A stretch of DNA of 64,000 nt from Utricularia gibba. Lineage: Eukaryota; Streptophyta; Magnoliopsida; Lamiales; Lentibulariaceae. Below are positions 52,300 to 63,499 of this stretch, piece by piece; the first letter of the stretch is position 1; the number at the start of each line of letters is the position of its first letter. The position numbers and the translations under genes were made by a program. Location of the stretch: positions 2,046,001 through 2,110,000 of the forward strand of contig NEEC01000010.1 of NCBI GenBank assembly GCA_002189035.1, read 5' to 3'. The notes beneath the pieces are model-generated. The model saw nothing but the letters and a program-made list of their open reading frames with translations. It was not told the origin of the DNA and did not search any database.

Positions 52300-53618
52300 C
52301 TCTAAGTCAGTTTGACTAATCACGAAACCTAACAAAAGAACTTAACCAAAGATGCATCCTTTACAATTAGCTTTAGCCATGTGGTAAAAGTTACATTAAA
52401 AGTTGAAATCTTCTAGCAAGTTTCCAGCATAAAATGATACATGAACTCATGACAATCACAGGGCTTAAAAACATCCAAGACAAGGAAAACCGAACGTTTA
52501 CACCCATTAACCTAATGTTGGATGCATAGGCGAACACACACAAACACACACACTGATGAAAAAAAAAACATGCACACGCCATCAGAACGGCAACTAAATC
52601 GCACCCAATGTCCCTCGTGTCGACAATGATAAGTATTCAAACCCTTGACCCCTTTACGTTTCTACCTGCACTTTTTACCGCTGGGTCATCCGCGGAATCA
52701 AGAAAACGCATGGTATCCGGCAAGCGTTCCACACACCCACTTGGAACGCCATCCAAAACATTACACAGAATGCATTGAGAAATTCAAAGCCTTGGCACAT
52801 AAAATCCCAAGCACTTCCTGGGCGCCGGCTTCCCAACTCATGAAAACCAGAAAAAAAAAATGGAGTCTCAAATGGACTCATCATAACCAGGCCGCACAAG
52901 GTTACGTGTTTTCAACTGAAAGAGTAAGTGCAACCAAGGAAATACAAATTCATAGGCGCATTAGACACTGCCCCAGATGACCTCACCAGGAAAATCATCG
53001 AACCACGTGAAAAAACAGCAAAAAACCCCCTTAAAAGTCAAACGCGACAGTTGCAACACGAATAAACTGAAGACAGCAGAAAAAAAACACTAAACCGCAG
53101 AAAACAGAACGGAAAATTTGCGTTCCCGATACAGAGAAGTCACGAATTACGTATAATTACTATGTAAACAGAAAACCGAGGAGATGGGCTTGACCACCGG
53201 AAAGTTACGGACTCACCAGCACGGTACGGAGGCGACGAACTCCGGGAGAGAAAGAGAGGGAAGTGGAAGACGGGCCGGACTCTTCCCGTTTCCGCGCCTT
53301 TGTAGTTACTTCGAAGGAACGAGCGAGCATCACTCATGATGAGCACCACGTGGATGTATTTGACCCCATTTCAAATGACTAATCTACCCCCTCCACTTTT
53401 CACACAGATTTTCATGTAATTAATTTAGTCCATTTTTAGTGGCATTATTTCCTTTTTTTAGTCCATTTCTTGGTGACATAAAATTGTCCTAAAATCAAGT
53501 TATTTTTAGAAATTGAAATCCACAGATAGATAATGTTACCGTACAAGAAGACAAAAAGAAACCGAGAAGCACCTTTAAAACAAAGGGATACAAAAGTCCA
53601 CGGGCAGAGAAACATCAG
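52300..53618. other. ARID 5' leader/promoter region and bZIP60 3' flank
   Basis: Microsatellite-like CA-rich sequence near 52540 and a GC-rich leader near 53200 precede the ARID gene. No independent ORF is supported. Confidence 0.4.
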
Positions 53619-55013
53619 TCAGCAGCATGCTCCTACTTCACAAGTAGAACTAATCAACCCTAATTTCATCCTTGATCTTGTACCCCTGCATCTCTTGCTC
53701 AACACAAACGGAAGAAGTAAACCATCCAGAAGCTTATTTCCGGGCTCTTTTTGTGCCTCGCCTGCGATGCTTCGAGCCATCCGCAGGCCAGTTTTGTGAG
53801 CTTGCGGATACGGATCCAGAGGGAGCATTAGCCATATGATGCCCATGAACCCAAGCAGGGAACCCAACAGCAGGGATTCTGCATCATAGAGAACAAGTCA
53901 TTGGGACAATATTCGAAAACACACAGGTTTAGGAACGCAGCACTTGTGAAGTTCTCAAGGAGCCTCTAAGCAACACAAAAAGTAGTCAGCTAAAACTATG
54001 AAAATCATATGGGCAGAGTTACAAGAGTAGCCTTCTGGACCCCAAAGCAAATGGGGTGGAGGTGGAGACAACATTGCTTTCTAAAATCTTTAAACTTCCA
54101 TGAACTTTTTACCATTCTATTCAGCTGTTGTTCTAGTTTTTTATCAGCGTCCTTGAAAAAGTTGGATTTTTTTTTTTTTGCAAGAGAAACCAGATGATAC
54201 TATGAGAATTAAGATGCGTTGCATGACTTCTTGCCACCAGTGATTCACATGTACTATATGCAGCATTCATGTAGTGCAATAGCGTGAATAACTTACCCAA
54301 CAGGAGCACAGCAGACTCCTGCTTGGACACGGAAGCATCAAATGCCTTTTGATGGTTCATAGAAAAGCGCAAGGCTTGATTCTCAGCCACATAGTACTGG
54401 AGCATAATCCCCAGCCGTTTGCACTCAGCTTCATAATACTTGCTCTTCATCTCAAGTTCCTTTACATACTCCTTCCTCCTTTCTCTTGATCTCAGAGCTG
54501 CATCCCTGTTCCTCATTTGCCTGCAAAATCATATCAACCCTAATCATTCCAAAGGTAACAACGAGTTCAAAAACTTCAGTTTTCTAGTTATGTAAACACA
54601 GCTTTCATTAGAGTAGGATAAAAAAGTAGCAACCTTTTCCTCCTTTTAGCGGCAGGGTCATCGTTATTATCCTCAGTATCAACCGAATCGTCCTTCTCTC
54701 CCCCCTTCTCTTCAATTGTGAGATTCTCCGCCATCCGGGGAGCAGTGGAAGGATGATCCTTCGGCGATCCGGAATCCGAATCCAAAAGCGCGTCTAGCAC
54801 AAATTCGTCAACAAAAATATTCTCGCCCAATTCACCTTCATCGTTCATAAGAAACTGCTCCAGATCGTCGATGGAAAAGGCAGATCCTGAATCCGGCGTT
54901 GAGGAAAGCCCACCGCCGGTAGGCTCATCCAAGAAATCAAGATTCAGATCATCTGCTCCATCTTTCAAGAACGCAGCCAAATCCAGTTCAAATTCAGCGC
55001 TTCCCACTTCCAT
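53619..55013 (-). CDS. bZIP60: bZIP60 ER-stress transcription factor, membrane-anchored (unspliced) form
   Basis: Basic-leucine-zipper factor of the unfolded protein response, activated by IRE1 cutting its mRNA. Three exons (54634-55013, 54297-54520, 53619-53878) give 287 aa. The acidic N-terminus (residues ~1-120, with FELDLAAFLKDG) is a likely activation domain. The basic region is KRRKRQMRNRDAALRSRERR, then a zipper (YVKELEMKSKYYEAECKRLG). Exon 3 encodes ESLLLGSLLGFMGIIWLMLP, a transmembrane anchor, then a lumenal tail. Removing a 23-nt segment between twin CTGCTG sites gives an alternative frame ending at 53734: 241 aa without the anchor, with a basic end (KHRRRGTKRARK). The exact 23-nt spacing and coding in both frames make identity secure. 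Confidence 0.95.
53868..53873 (-). promoter_or_regulatory. IRE1 cleavage site 2 (CTG^CTG) in bZIP60 mRNA
   Basis: CTGCTG on the sense strand in exon 3, cut expected between 53871 and 53870. With the upstream site it brackets 23 nt of spliceosome-processed mRNA (15 nt from exon 2, 8 from exon 3). Confidence 0.85.
54309..54314 (-). promoter_or_regulatory. IRE1 cleavage site 1 (CTG^CTG) in bZIP60 mRNA
   Basis: CTGCTG on the sense strand in exon 2, cut expected between 54312 and 54311. It lies 15 nt before the spliceosomal donor at 54297. Confidence 0.85.
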
Positions 55014-55189
55014 CGTCGATCAGTAGCACCCAATACATCCAAACTGGAGCACCCGCTGCATATTTAACCTACTAGAAGCCCGTGTGAAAAGCTGCATCAT
55101 ACCAAGGAGACAGCGACTAGGGGTCCCTACTACTTGTTTCCCGGTTACTTGCAAGTGAAGGAGAGCTCTGGAGAGCAGCCGTGGTGAAA

Positions 55190-55206
55190 CACGTCATTCA
55201 GCCAAT
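55190..55206 (-). promoter_or_regulatory. UPRE-like TGACGTG with adjacent CCAAT box, bZIP60 promoter
   Basis: On the bZIP60 sense strand TGACGTG sits at 55196-55190, and an inverted CCAAT (ATTGG) at 55206-55202, about 180 bp upstream of the ATG. A TATA-like TTAAATA lies at 55067-55061. The combination resembles UPRE/ERSE arrangements of ER-stress genes, though spacing is not the canonical ERSE. Confidence 0.5.
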
Positions 55207-55820
55207 GAGAGAGCGCGTTTCGGGCGACTGTCTGAGCGGTGCACTGCACCATGATTCAGCCAACAACTAAGGTGATCAATTGATATTTCGTTGAATTTAG
55301 GGGCGTCTTTGTAATTTCAAGATTGTCATCACGCACCCCAACAACTCCAACCATGGCTTCAAGCAGCAAGTCTCCACAGAATCCTCTTCAGAGGAAGATG
55401 AAAACCACGGCGGAGCCGATATGATCGGAGGACGAACGGCTTGCTCATCCATCAAAGATTCAGATCAATAGAGAGTGTGCAAGATCACTTACTGGGTTCT
55501 TGCTATCTGCATTGATGCATAAACTTGATGGAAACCAAGCCATGTAGAAGAATAAAGATGTAAGAGTCATGAACACAGTACAAAGAGTAGTGAGAATGGA
55601 AAAGTCAGCTAAATAGAACAGGGACTTCCAACAATACAGGACAGCAGCAGGAACCCCAGATCCACTGATAGTGCATAAACTTCATGGAATTCCAAGTTTA
55701 AGAACCCAGGGGCATGGAAACCACCAAAGATGCAATTTTTGTTGCGGAATTGTAGCCAGCAACTGAACATAGGCATACACGAAGCATAGGCAAAGAGGGA
55801 AACACATGGGTTTAGTAGAA
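55207..55820. other. bZIP60 upstream and U2AF35 3' flank
   Basis: About 600 bp. The bZIP60 distal promoter and the U2AF35 3' UTR should lie here. No other gene is seen. Confidence 0.4.
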
Positions 55821-56678
55821 TCACATCCTTTTTTCTTCCCTTTCTCTATTCCATTGCTCAATTCTGGCCCTCCGTTCCTCGCTTCCTTCCCTCGCCGCCG
55901 GACTCCGGCTCCTACGTGGACTCCCACCGTGCCTTCTCCTTTCATTTTCATGCCTAAAACTACCACCACGACCACCACCCCTTCTCTCACCGCCGCGATT
56001 ATCACGTCGCTCGTGGTCTTTCTCCCTTTCCCTACCCTTATCCCTCTCGCGTCTGTGATTATTTGACGGGCTAGCACTTCGGCTACGGCTCCTACGACCC
56101 CAGAACCTGGTCTGCCGTCTACCGAACAGTTTCTTCCTCAAATCCCGACCGATCATCTTAACGTGCATAAAATTGCAGTACCCACCTCGAGCGCAGTTAT
56201 CCTCCTCGTACTGCCGGCATGTGGCTTCGCGGAAATCAGTGACAGGTGAAAACTCTGCGATGATTGGACGGCCGGAGTAGAATCTCCCACTCAAGGCGTT
56301 CAGGGCAGCGGCGGCATGATCCTCCTCCTTGAAATGGACATACACGTTCCCGATCATGTGGTCAGCGAGATTATCACAGACATTGAGGCTCTCGATCTCG
56401 CCAAACTTGCTGAGCTCCTCATAAATATCCTCGTAGAAATCCTCGAAATGCTCCTGAATCTTGCGCGCCTCAATCGGCTGTCCCTGAGCGTCGACGCCAG
56501 GCGTTATCATATCAGGGCGCTGATACATATTCGCAAGAAGCAGCGTCGGAGATATCGTCGGTCGGTTGTGAAGCCGTGAGCAGCGGTCCCCGTGGCGACA
56601 CGCACCGATCTTGAAATAGAAGGGGCAGTTCACCCGATCCTTCTCCGTACCAAAAATTGAAGCCAAATGCTCCGCCAT
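55821..56678 (-). CDS. U2AF35: U2AF small subunit (U2AF35), 285 aa
   Basis: Splicing factor that recognises the 3' splice-site AG as partner of U2AF65. A single uninterrupted ORF from [20 protein letters not shown]. Zinc finger 1 is [20 protein letters not shown]. The UHM/RRM contains [20 protein letters not shown] and [20 protein letters not shown], with [20 protein letters not shown]. Zinc finger 2 is [19 protein letters not shown]. After [20 protein letters not shown] comes an Arg/Ser, Arg/Glu and Gly-rich tail ending [12 protein letters not shown]. Length and order are standard; intronless coding is typical of plant U2AF35. A telo box (AAACCCTAA) lies at 56763-56771, 85 bp upstream. Confidence 0.97.
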   Translation of the reverse strand: MAEHLASIFGTEKDRVNCPFYFKIGACRHGDRCSRLHNRPTISPTLLLANMYQRPDMITPGVDAQGQPIEARKIQEHFEDFYEDIYEELSKFGEIESLNVCDNLADHMIGNVYVHFKEEDHAAAALNALSGRFYSGRPIIAEFSPVTDFREATCRQYEEDNCARGGYCNFMHVKMIGRDLRKKLFGRRQTRFWGRRSRSRSASPSNNHRRERDKGREREKDHERRDNRGGERRGGGRGGSFRHENERRRHGGSPRRSRSPAAREGSEERRARIEQWNREREEKRM

Positions 56679-56762
56679 TGACTTCCAATCGCCTCCACAA
56701 TAACAAAACCGGGGAAACGAATCGGAGGAACGTCGGCAGCCGTCTTAAGCCTTGGGAGACGC

Positions 56763-56771
56763 AAACCCTAA
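56763..56771. promoter_or_regulatory. Telo box upstream of U2AF35
   Basis: AAACCCTAA 85 bp before the U2AF35 ATG. Confidence 0.45.
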
Positions 56772-56899
56772 TATCTGGAAAACTGCAGAAGTTCTTCGCA
56801 AGGGCTCGAACAGGAAGCGCTACCCAGAAAAATGCGCTTTCTACACGGGAAGCTTAAATACAACATCTCCTTGTCATAATGAAGAAGCAATTAAATTGT

Positions 56900-58594
56900 G
56901 GTGCGGACTAATCCCCTCATTATCAACGATAATTGAAAACGTTCAAATCTGCGATTATAATACATGAAAAATGATTTTGTATTAAATAATGCACGCTAAT
57001 TAAAAAATTAATAATTCAAGTAATTTTATTATTTAATTCATATCGGAACACAGATTTATATTTTCAATTGAATAGATTATATTTTCAAATTATTTTTAAT
57101 TAAAAGGTTTTATTTTTATTAATGAATTAATTATTTATCTTCGGTACTACAAATTTTCTAGATATAATAAAAAAAATTAAATAATCATAAACATTTTAAT
57201 ATTATCCCATATAATTCCAACTATGATATTTTCGATTAAACATTGATAAATAATCTTTTTTAAACAATATTCTATATAAAACAAATTTATTTTTTTTAAA
57301 TTCCAGTATTTTTTAATCAATAAATCTCACTCATATTGGACACATTAAAGCATTCTCAAACAAATCATTCATTATCACTGAGCAATACAATTTAGGAACC
57401 TCTTGTTTCTGTGGTGTGCAACGTTCAAGGCATTTTCACAGCCCCCACAAAAAAAAGGACATTTTTACTGACAAATCGAAAGCCTAGCTTCGAATTCGAG
57501 TTAATTAGTGTTTTGATGTATCAGTGTTTTTTATTGGGATTTTACCGGAACTTTTGCTTTGCTTTTCAAATTATCCTACTTTTTCAATTTTGTTTGTAAA
57601 ATACATTATGTTTATAAATTTGTTTGCAAAATAAAGGTATTTCAATTTTAAAATCATCTATAACATATTCAAAATTTTATAAAATACTTCTTATCATTTT
57701 TTAATTCATAATTTTCAAATGAATAAATGATAAACTTAATTACAAAAAAATTTAAATATTTTCAATTAATTTAAAATGATATTGAACATGTATGGAAAAT
57801 AATTAATAAGTAAAAATTACAAAAAAAATTGAATAATTGTAATAGTTGATATAAAATAAAAAATGTTATTAATTTCAATATGATACTTGATTTTAATTAT
57901 TTTGAAAATCATTTTAAAATACAAAAAATATTTTTTATTACAATTTTGAGTGTGACATTTATTATTAAATTAAATGAATAACAATATAAAAATTAATTAT
58001 TATTTTTTTATTTCGTAAATAAATTATATCATTTATTGTATTACATTTTTGTAAATTTTTTAACTAGTTTACTAGTATAGTTTTCTTTATATCATTATTA
58101 ATAATAAATTTTACTATTTAATATAATTTTTAAAAACATTATACTTTAGATTATTTTTTTTATTTAAAGATCATTTTATTCAATATTCACGTACATCAAA
58201 AAATAAGTATATACCCATTATGACGTTTTTTTATTTAAAAAATAAAAATTCAAGTATTTTGCAAATGAAAACTTAGATTACATGTAATTTTTCAATAAAA
58301 AAAACTTCCGGTATTTTACAAATAAATATAGTCTGACACACACATTTACCAAATTTTGCCCTTCGAATTCATCACCTGCTCCTTGGCAAAGAGAAAGCAG
58401 AGGAATAGGGCGATTGCAGGGGAGGACGAGGGGCATTTTTCACCAAGTTTGCAAAAGGGCAAGGTGTTACTAGTAGCTACTTCCACTATAGAGCATCAAG
58501 TTAACCCAGTGTAGTGCCTAGCCTAGGCTTAATAAGGATATACCGCGCCAAGGGCATGAACTAACAAGAACCTAGAGACATGCAATCTGCAAAA
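56900..58594. other. AT-rich intergenic region, no gene seen
   Basis: About 1.7 kb of very AT-rich DNA without coding signal. 58380-58560 is less AT-biased and could be an unrecognised transcript end. Confidence 0.5.
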
Positions 58595-59013
58595 ATCCAA
58601 ATTGATATGAAATGTGGATAATGTAGGGGGTGGCTGTACTTCTGGGGAATGGGGTTGAAACACAGATACAAATATGGAGAGAAAGAAAATGAGAGAAATG
58701 TGGTATTAAAACACCGGACTGTCTAGAGATGGATCGAAATAACATCACAGTTGTAAGCACAGGAAAAGGTAACGAAGGAGAGAAAAATCTCCATACATCC
58801 AAATTGATTTGAATGTGGATGATGTAGGAGGTGGTTGTGCTTCTGGTGTATGAAGTTGAAACAGAGATACACATCACGGGAGAGAAAAAAAATGAGAGAA
58901 ATGTGGTATTAAAATTCGCTCAAGATTAGTTCATTGACAACAAAGCATCCGACTGAAACAATGCTGAATCGAAATAACATCATAGTTGTAAGCAAAAGAA
59001 AGGGTAACGAAGG
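58595..59013. repeat. Tandem direct repeat in RPL35 3' flank
   Basis: Two imperfect units, 58595-58778 and 58797-59013. Both begin ATCCAAATTGAT and end GGTAACGAAGG, and share blocks such as AATGAGAGAAATGTGGTATT and ATCGAAATAACATCA. Unit 2 carries about 30 extra bases near 58920. Unit 2 abuts the RPL35 stop region, so a 3' flank segment has been duplicated in tandem. Confidence 0.8.
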
Positions 59014-59039
59014 CTGCCTTCAACATATGACAAAAAAGC

Positions 59040-59577
59040 TCAAACCTTGACAGCATACTTTCTCAAAGGGAAATACATATCCTTCTTCCTCTGTTTTTCA
59101 GTCTTCAGTGATGCCTAGCAAATTCAAACCATTCGAATTTCATCAAGGTTCAAGCACATAAACAATTGGTTTTGTTTTCACAACACTGAGAAGAACATGC
59201 GGAAGAGAACCTGATGCTTGGTAAGACGGCGGCGGATGGCACGCGTCTTCTTAGGGCGGAGATCCAAAGGCAGATACTTTTTGTTCTTGTACGCTTCCCT
59301 GAGAGCCCCTTTCTGCTTCTGCGAAATCACGGTGAGCACCTGAGCAATCGAGAGCCTAACTACCTTGATCTTGGCGAGCTTGTTAGGGGCGCCGCCGGTG
59401 ACTTTTGCCACCCGGAGAAGCGATAACTCCGCCTTCAGGTCTTTCAGCTGCGCCAACAGCTCCGCCTTGTTCTTCTGCCGAAGCTCGTGAACCTTGATCC
59501 GAGCTGCAAACAACGAGCCTATCAGAAGGAACCATCTTGGGGCGAATCAACATCCAGTACATGCTTTTCTTACCCAT
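59040..59577 (-). CDS. RPL35: 60S ribosomal protein L35 (uL29), 123 aa
   Basis: Cytosolic large-subunit ribosomal protein near the nascent-chain exit. Exons 59574-59577, 59211-59503 and 59040-59114. Exon 1 is only four coding bases (ATGG), so the second codon is split across the intron, giving [20 protein letters not shown]. Then [40 protein letters not shown] and [20 protein letters not shown] lead to [20 protein letters not shown], ending RKYAVKV. Spliced length is exactly 123 aa, the eukaryotic norm. It is divergent from the unassigned gene at 59859, with a shared 280-bp promoter. Confidence 0.97.
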
Positions 59578-59616
59578 CTCCTTTTCTCTTCGACGAGAAG
59601 AAGCAGCCTTCACACG

Positions 59617-59670
59617 AACCCTAATTTAATTTTTATACAGCATCAACAGGCAGGCCTATTGGTTTGGGCC
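59617..59670. promoter_or_regulatory. Telo box plus site II elements, RPL35 promoter
   Basis: AACCCTAA at 59617-59624 and TGGGCC (site II) at 59665-59670, with a related GGCCTA near 59653. Telo box plus site II is the standard pairing in plant ribosomal-protein promoters. The region also serves the divergent neighbour. Confidence 0.6.
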
Positions 59671-59858
59671 TTTGGTTCGGTTATTGGGTTATATTTTGGG
59701 GTCTAAAACGAAATAAATAAACTTAGGAGGCAGAAAAAGAAAATTGGGAGGAATTGAATTATTGGGCTGCAGGTTGAAAGCATAACGGCTCTCTTCTGTG
59801 TTCCATTACAAAATCCAACGGTCGTTTTCTTGAGCTTTGATGTCTGCACTTTAGGGAC

Positions 59859-61807
59859 ATGGATGCCGAAAGAAGGCGGAGAAGAGCAAAGTTTACATCT
59901 CCTTCGAATCGGAATCCGCTACAAGAAAATGTCTGCAGGGTTCAAATCCCTAAACCGAACGGAAAGCTTGGCTCAAATCGATCGGCGTCGTCATCATTTT
60001 CTTCGTGTCATTTTCCCTTAGAAGCTTTAAGAAAAGCGAAATCGGAGGTGAAGCCCAAGAAATCGGAAGCAATTGAGGTGAAAAGGAAGCCCTTTTCGCG
60101 AGGAGGGATCAGGAGTCTTAGCGAGGAAAAGAGCTTGAAGAGCAATGGCAATTTCGGTGGCAAATGTAGAAAGATCCCGTCTCGCATTCCTGAGAAGAAA
60201 CTGAAAAAGGGGTTTGAGGATTTTGGTAAAAATATGAAAGATAGGAAAATACAGGGTTTATTTAAACAGCAAGCGGCCTCAGCTGAGAAATGTACTCCCA
60301 TGGTGAAAGCGGTATTTGTTGGCGATTTCGATTTTGAGAGATCTGTAAACTCGAATGGTGATTGTGGTAATAATTCTGATTCGGTGAAGACTCCTCCTGT
60401 TGAGGCTTCAATATCTCCTGAAATTCAGTTTCAGTCCAACTGTGAATCTCTGGTTTTGAAGTCTGGAGCTGCACCTGTCGTCTACGGTGCTGGACACCTT
60501 TTATCCGGGGTAACTGATAAGAGGAAGTGCCGTCGTAGAGGCAGCCTTCGAGGTGGCGTTGAGAAACCAGTTATATGTAACGATATAGATGGAACAAGTT
60601 TATTCAATGATTCCATTCCAGACAAGTCCACGGTTCCTCTGCTTGGTGAGGCTTCAGTTAGATGGCTTCCATCTGACTGTATGGTATCACCTTCTTCTTC
60701 CTGCAGAGATGATTCTGACATGTTTCCAGGTGAAATTAGCTTTGGAAGCAGCGTTGTTCATTCAGAAGCAGAACCTTTAGGTGAAACCTTGGAAAGGATG
60801 AGCTTTTCCACAAGCTGCAGTTCCTCGGGGGAAAAGATTTTGGTTTGAGTTTGCATCTTCCAAGAGTGTCCGGCTCGTGCTCATCCGATGGTGGAGTGGA
60901 GAATATGAGCCTGAAAATATCATGGCAGGACAGTTCAGTTGGTAGAACAGCATTAGCTAGTGAACTTGATAATTGCTTCTTATTGAATGAAGACGAATTT
61001 GGGGTAGAACCTGAAAAAACATATCTTGATTCTTGGGAATCGGCTACTTTTTTGGAAACTATGGTGCAGCCCCGCTCGAGCATACCATTGCAGAAGAATT
61101 CAGTTGTGAGTACAATATGTGATGAACTTGACAGCTGCTGCTTATCTGATGAAAAGATTAGCAATAATAGCTGTAGTGGCAGCTTTGATGAAAGAACAGC
61201 GAAAGAAGAAACCTATCTTCCTTCATGGCAATTTGATGCCTCAGTAGACACTACAGCGCAACACCAAGTGAGGATTCCAAGGCAGGATAAATCATTTTAC
61301 AGAACAAGTGAAAATGCTGAGTCTGATCCCCACCGTTTATCTAATGAAGAGATCAGTGAGCAGAGCAACGTCCAAGTTCCCCTTAAAGCGAGGGAAAGTT
61401 ATCTTTCTTCTTGGGAATCTGATGCTACAGTAAAAAGCATGGAGCAATTCAAGTTGAGGATATCGTGGAAGGACAATCCAATTGATAGAACTTGCAGGAC
61501 AAACATATTTGTCCCCTGCTGCTTATCCAATGAAGGGAGCATTGATCAGGGCTCCAATGAATCTGATTTCCAAGCCAAAGAACCTGATTTTCAAGCAGAA
61601 CTGGATGAAGATCGAGATAATTGTGTAAGGCTAGACACTGATCTGTCCCCTGTTGTTCTTGACTATGAACCTATCATTCCCTCAAGAACAAAGGAGAAAC
61701 TGTTAACACAAACAGGTAGTGATGAATGTGCTGAATCTATCATCTTGAATGCCGGAAGCTTGGCTGCTTCCAACGATTCAGATTGGTGTCACTTCTATGC
61801 ACATTAG
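59859..61807 (+). CDS. Unassigned Ser-rich protein with internal repeats, one frameshift
   Basis: I do not recognise a named family. The ORF starts MDAERRRRRAKFTSPSNRNP and has no introns that I can see. The N-terminal third is basic, with RKAKSEVKPKKSEAIEVKRK and RKIPSRIPEKKLKKGF, suggesting a nuclear protein. A middle block, TPPVEASISPEIQFQ, YGAGHLLSGVTDKRKCRRRG and LLGEASVRWLPSDC, looks conserved-motif-like. The C-terminal part (60845-61807) holds at least three degenerate ~70-residue repeats with the core YLxSWE(S/F), a basic-aromatic R(I/L)SWKD or IPxQD segment, then a Ser/Cys turn (CCLSDE, CCLSNE). Frame shifts at the G5 run 60827-60831; one more G would fuse both halves into 649 aa. 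There is no transmembrane segment. Confidence 0.65.
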
Positions 61808-63499
61808 TAGTTCCTCTAAGAGTGTCTATTGTTCTTGCTCCATGATGCAAGACTGTATGACTTGACAGTTGTAGTACTTCTTTAACTTCATTTGGTTATA
61901 GCGCCTCCCCTGGTTTACCTTAGCATCTCTGTAATATCTAGGCTTTGTGATGTGATGTTATGAACTCAAACGTTTATCATGAATGTGTAATAGAATGTTA
62001 GTTCTGGCAACAATAGAACTGTTTTCAAGTTTAGTTTAGTTTCATTTTGCAATAGTATGTATAAATGGATCCTGACTGGATGTCTTACACATCAAATTTA
62101 TAACCTTTCTTTCGACTTCTACTTATTGTATGAAGTTAATAAGTTTTTAGATGCCTTGATGATTTCATATAATATTGATTTACTGTTTCGTATGTTTCAT
62201 TGATATATAATGGTTTTTATTTTTATTAGTAAATTTTTAAAATCATAAAAAAACCAAACTAAAACCCCAAAATGATGATAAATGACTCTTATCATTTAAA
62301 TTTTTAATTTTTTTATAGTTTTTTATTGTTTTAAATCCTTTTTATCTAGCTTTTTTTATACTCTTTAATGGTTTTTGTATATTTGCTATCCATTTAATTT
62401 TTTTAGATCTATGGTGCCTAAGGATCTATTTAATTTAATTTATTTTTTTGTTATCGATTTAATTTATTCATTAAGGATCCATAATGAAGCCATATCTCAC
62501 AAATTCTTGTGTTAATGTTTTAATATGTTATTTGATATTTAATTTGAAGTTTTTATTTTATTTTATATAAAGTTTTTTATTATTGTGTTTCTCATTATTA
62601 TTAAACCCTAAAAGCATGTGAGAAACTCTAGTATTAGGCTCAAACACTTAAGAAGAATGACTCGATTAAACATCATTTTCGAATTACATTTGATAGTTAT
62701 AGTAGTTAAAATCAAATATAATAAAAATTTCAAAATCGAAACCAAACCAACAACCTAAATTACCAATTAATTATTAATTGATATTGTCTATTTAATCCAT
62801 TTTCAATTCAAAATATATATCCACAGTTTATTTTCAGGAATTTCAATATAAAACTGATGCTAAACCAATTTCCAATCAATATGTTATTTTTTTTTTTCAA
62901 AAAAATGTATCAACTCCAACCAATTTCCAGTACGAAATAAATATCATAATTTATGGAGCATTTATTATTTAATGAGTCAATGGAACAAGTCAATAGTGTC
63001 CCCTCCTTAGCAACTTGGTTGATGGATATGAAGAGCATTAATCGAAAAAAAAAACCTCAAGTCAACGATGTCTGAATTGGTTAAGTTAAATGGTGGAATG
63101 GGTTTTGGCAAGAGACATTTTCTGTCAAAAAACGACAATAAGAAGTACAGTTTTAGAACTCAAAAGACAAGATACTACTGATTCTGTGCACACACAACAA
63201 TAAGACATAAGAAACTATGGGCATCGTCTTCCCGTCGAAGCCTTTATGGGATGAAAGCATTTTGAATGAATCTGATAGTAGAAATTGATGCACACTGCCC
63301 CAGCGGGTGTTATTGAATAGAATGTATGAATGCGGTCTTGGCCTTCCCTCCCCTTGGGAACCTTGTCTTGCTTTAAAATTGTTAGGGGATGCTGCAAGTA
63401 AGAGAGGCAGGAAGTTAGACAAAGAAACATGTAGGTTTTGAGTTTATAATGGGAGTTACTTACAGGAAGGATCAGCGGAAGCACTGACTTCCTTGTAGC
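61808..63499. other. AT-rich intergenic region and extensin 3' flank
   Basis: 62100-63050 is AT-rich without coding signal. 63150-63480 is likely extensin 3' UTR, possibly with a 3'-UTR intron (sense donor GTAAGT near 63460), an inference. Confidence 0.4.

Noticed and set aside
58572-58877. 101-aa ORF with internal repeat
   Set aside because: Arises from the tandem repeat in the RPL35 3' flank; no protein family signal.
60827-60831. Programmed ribosomal frameshift in the unassigned gene
   Set aside because: No slippery heptamer with a downstream structure is evident, and the same indel pattern occurs in unrelated genes, so error or decay is simpler.
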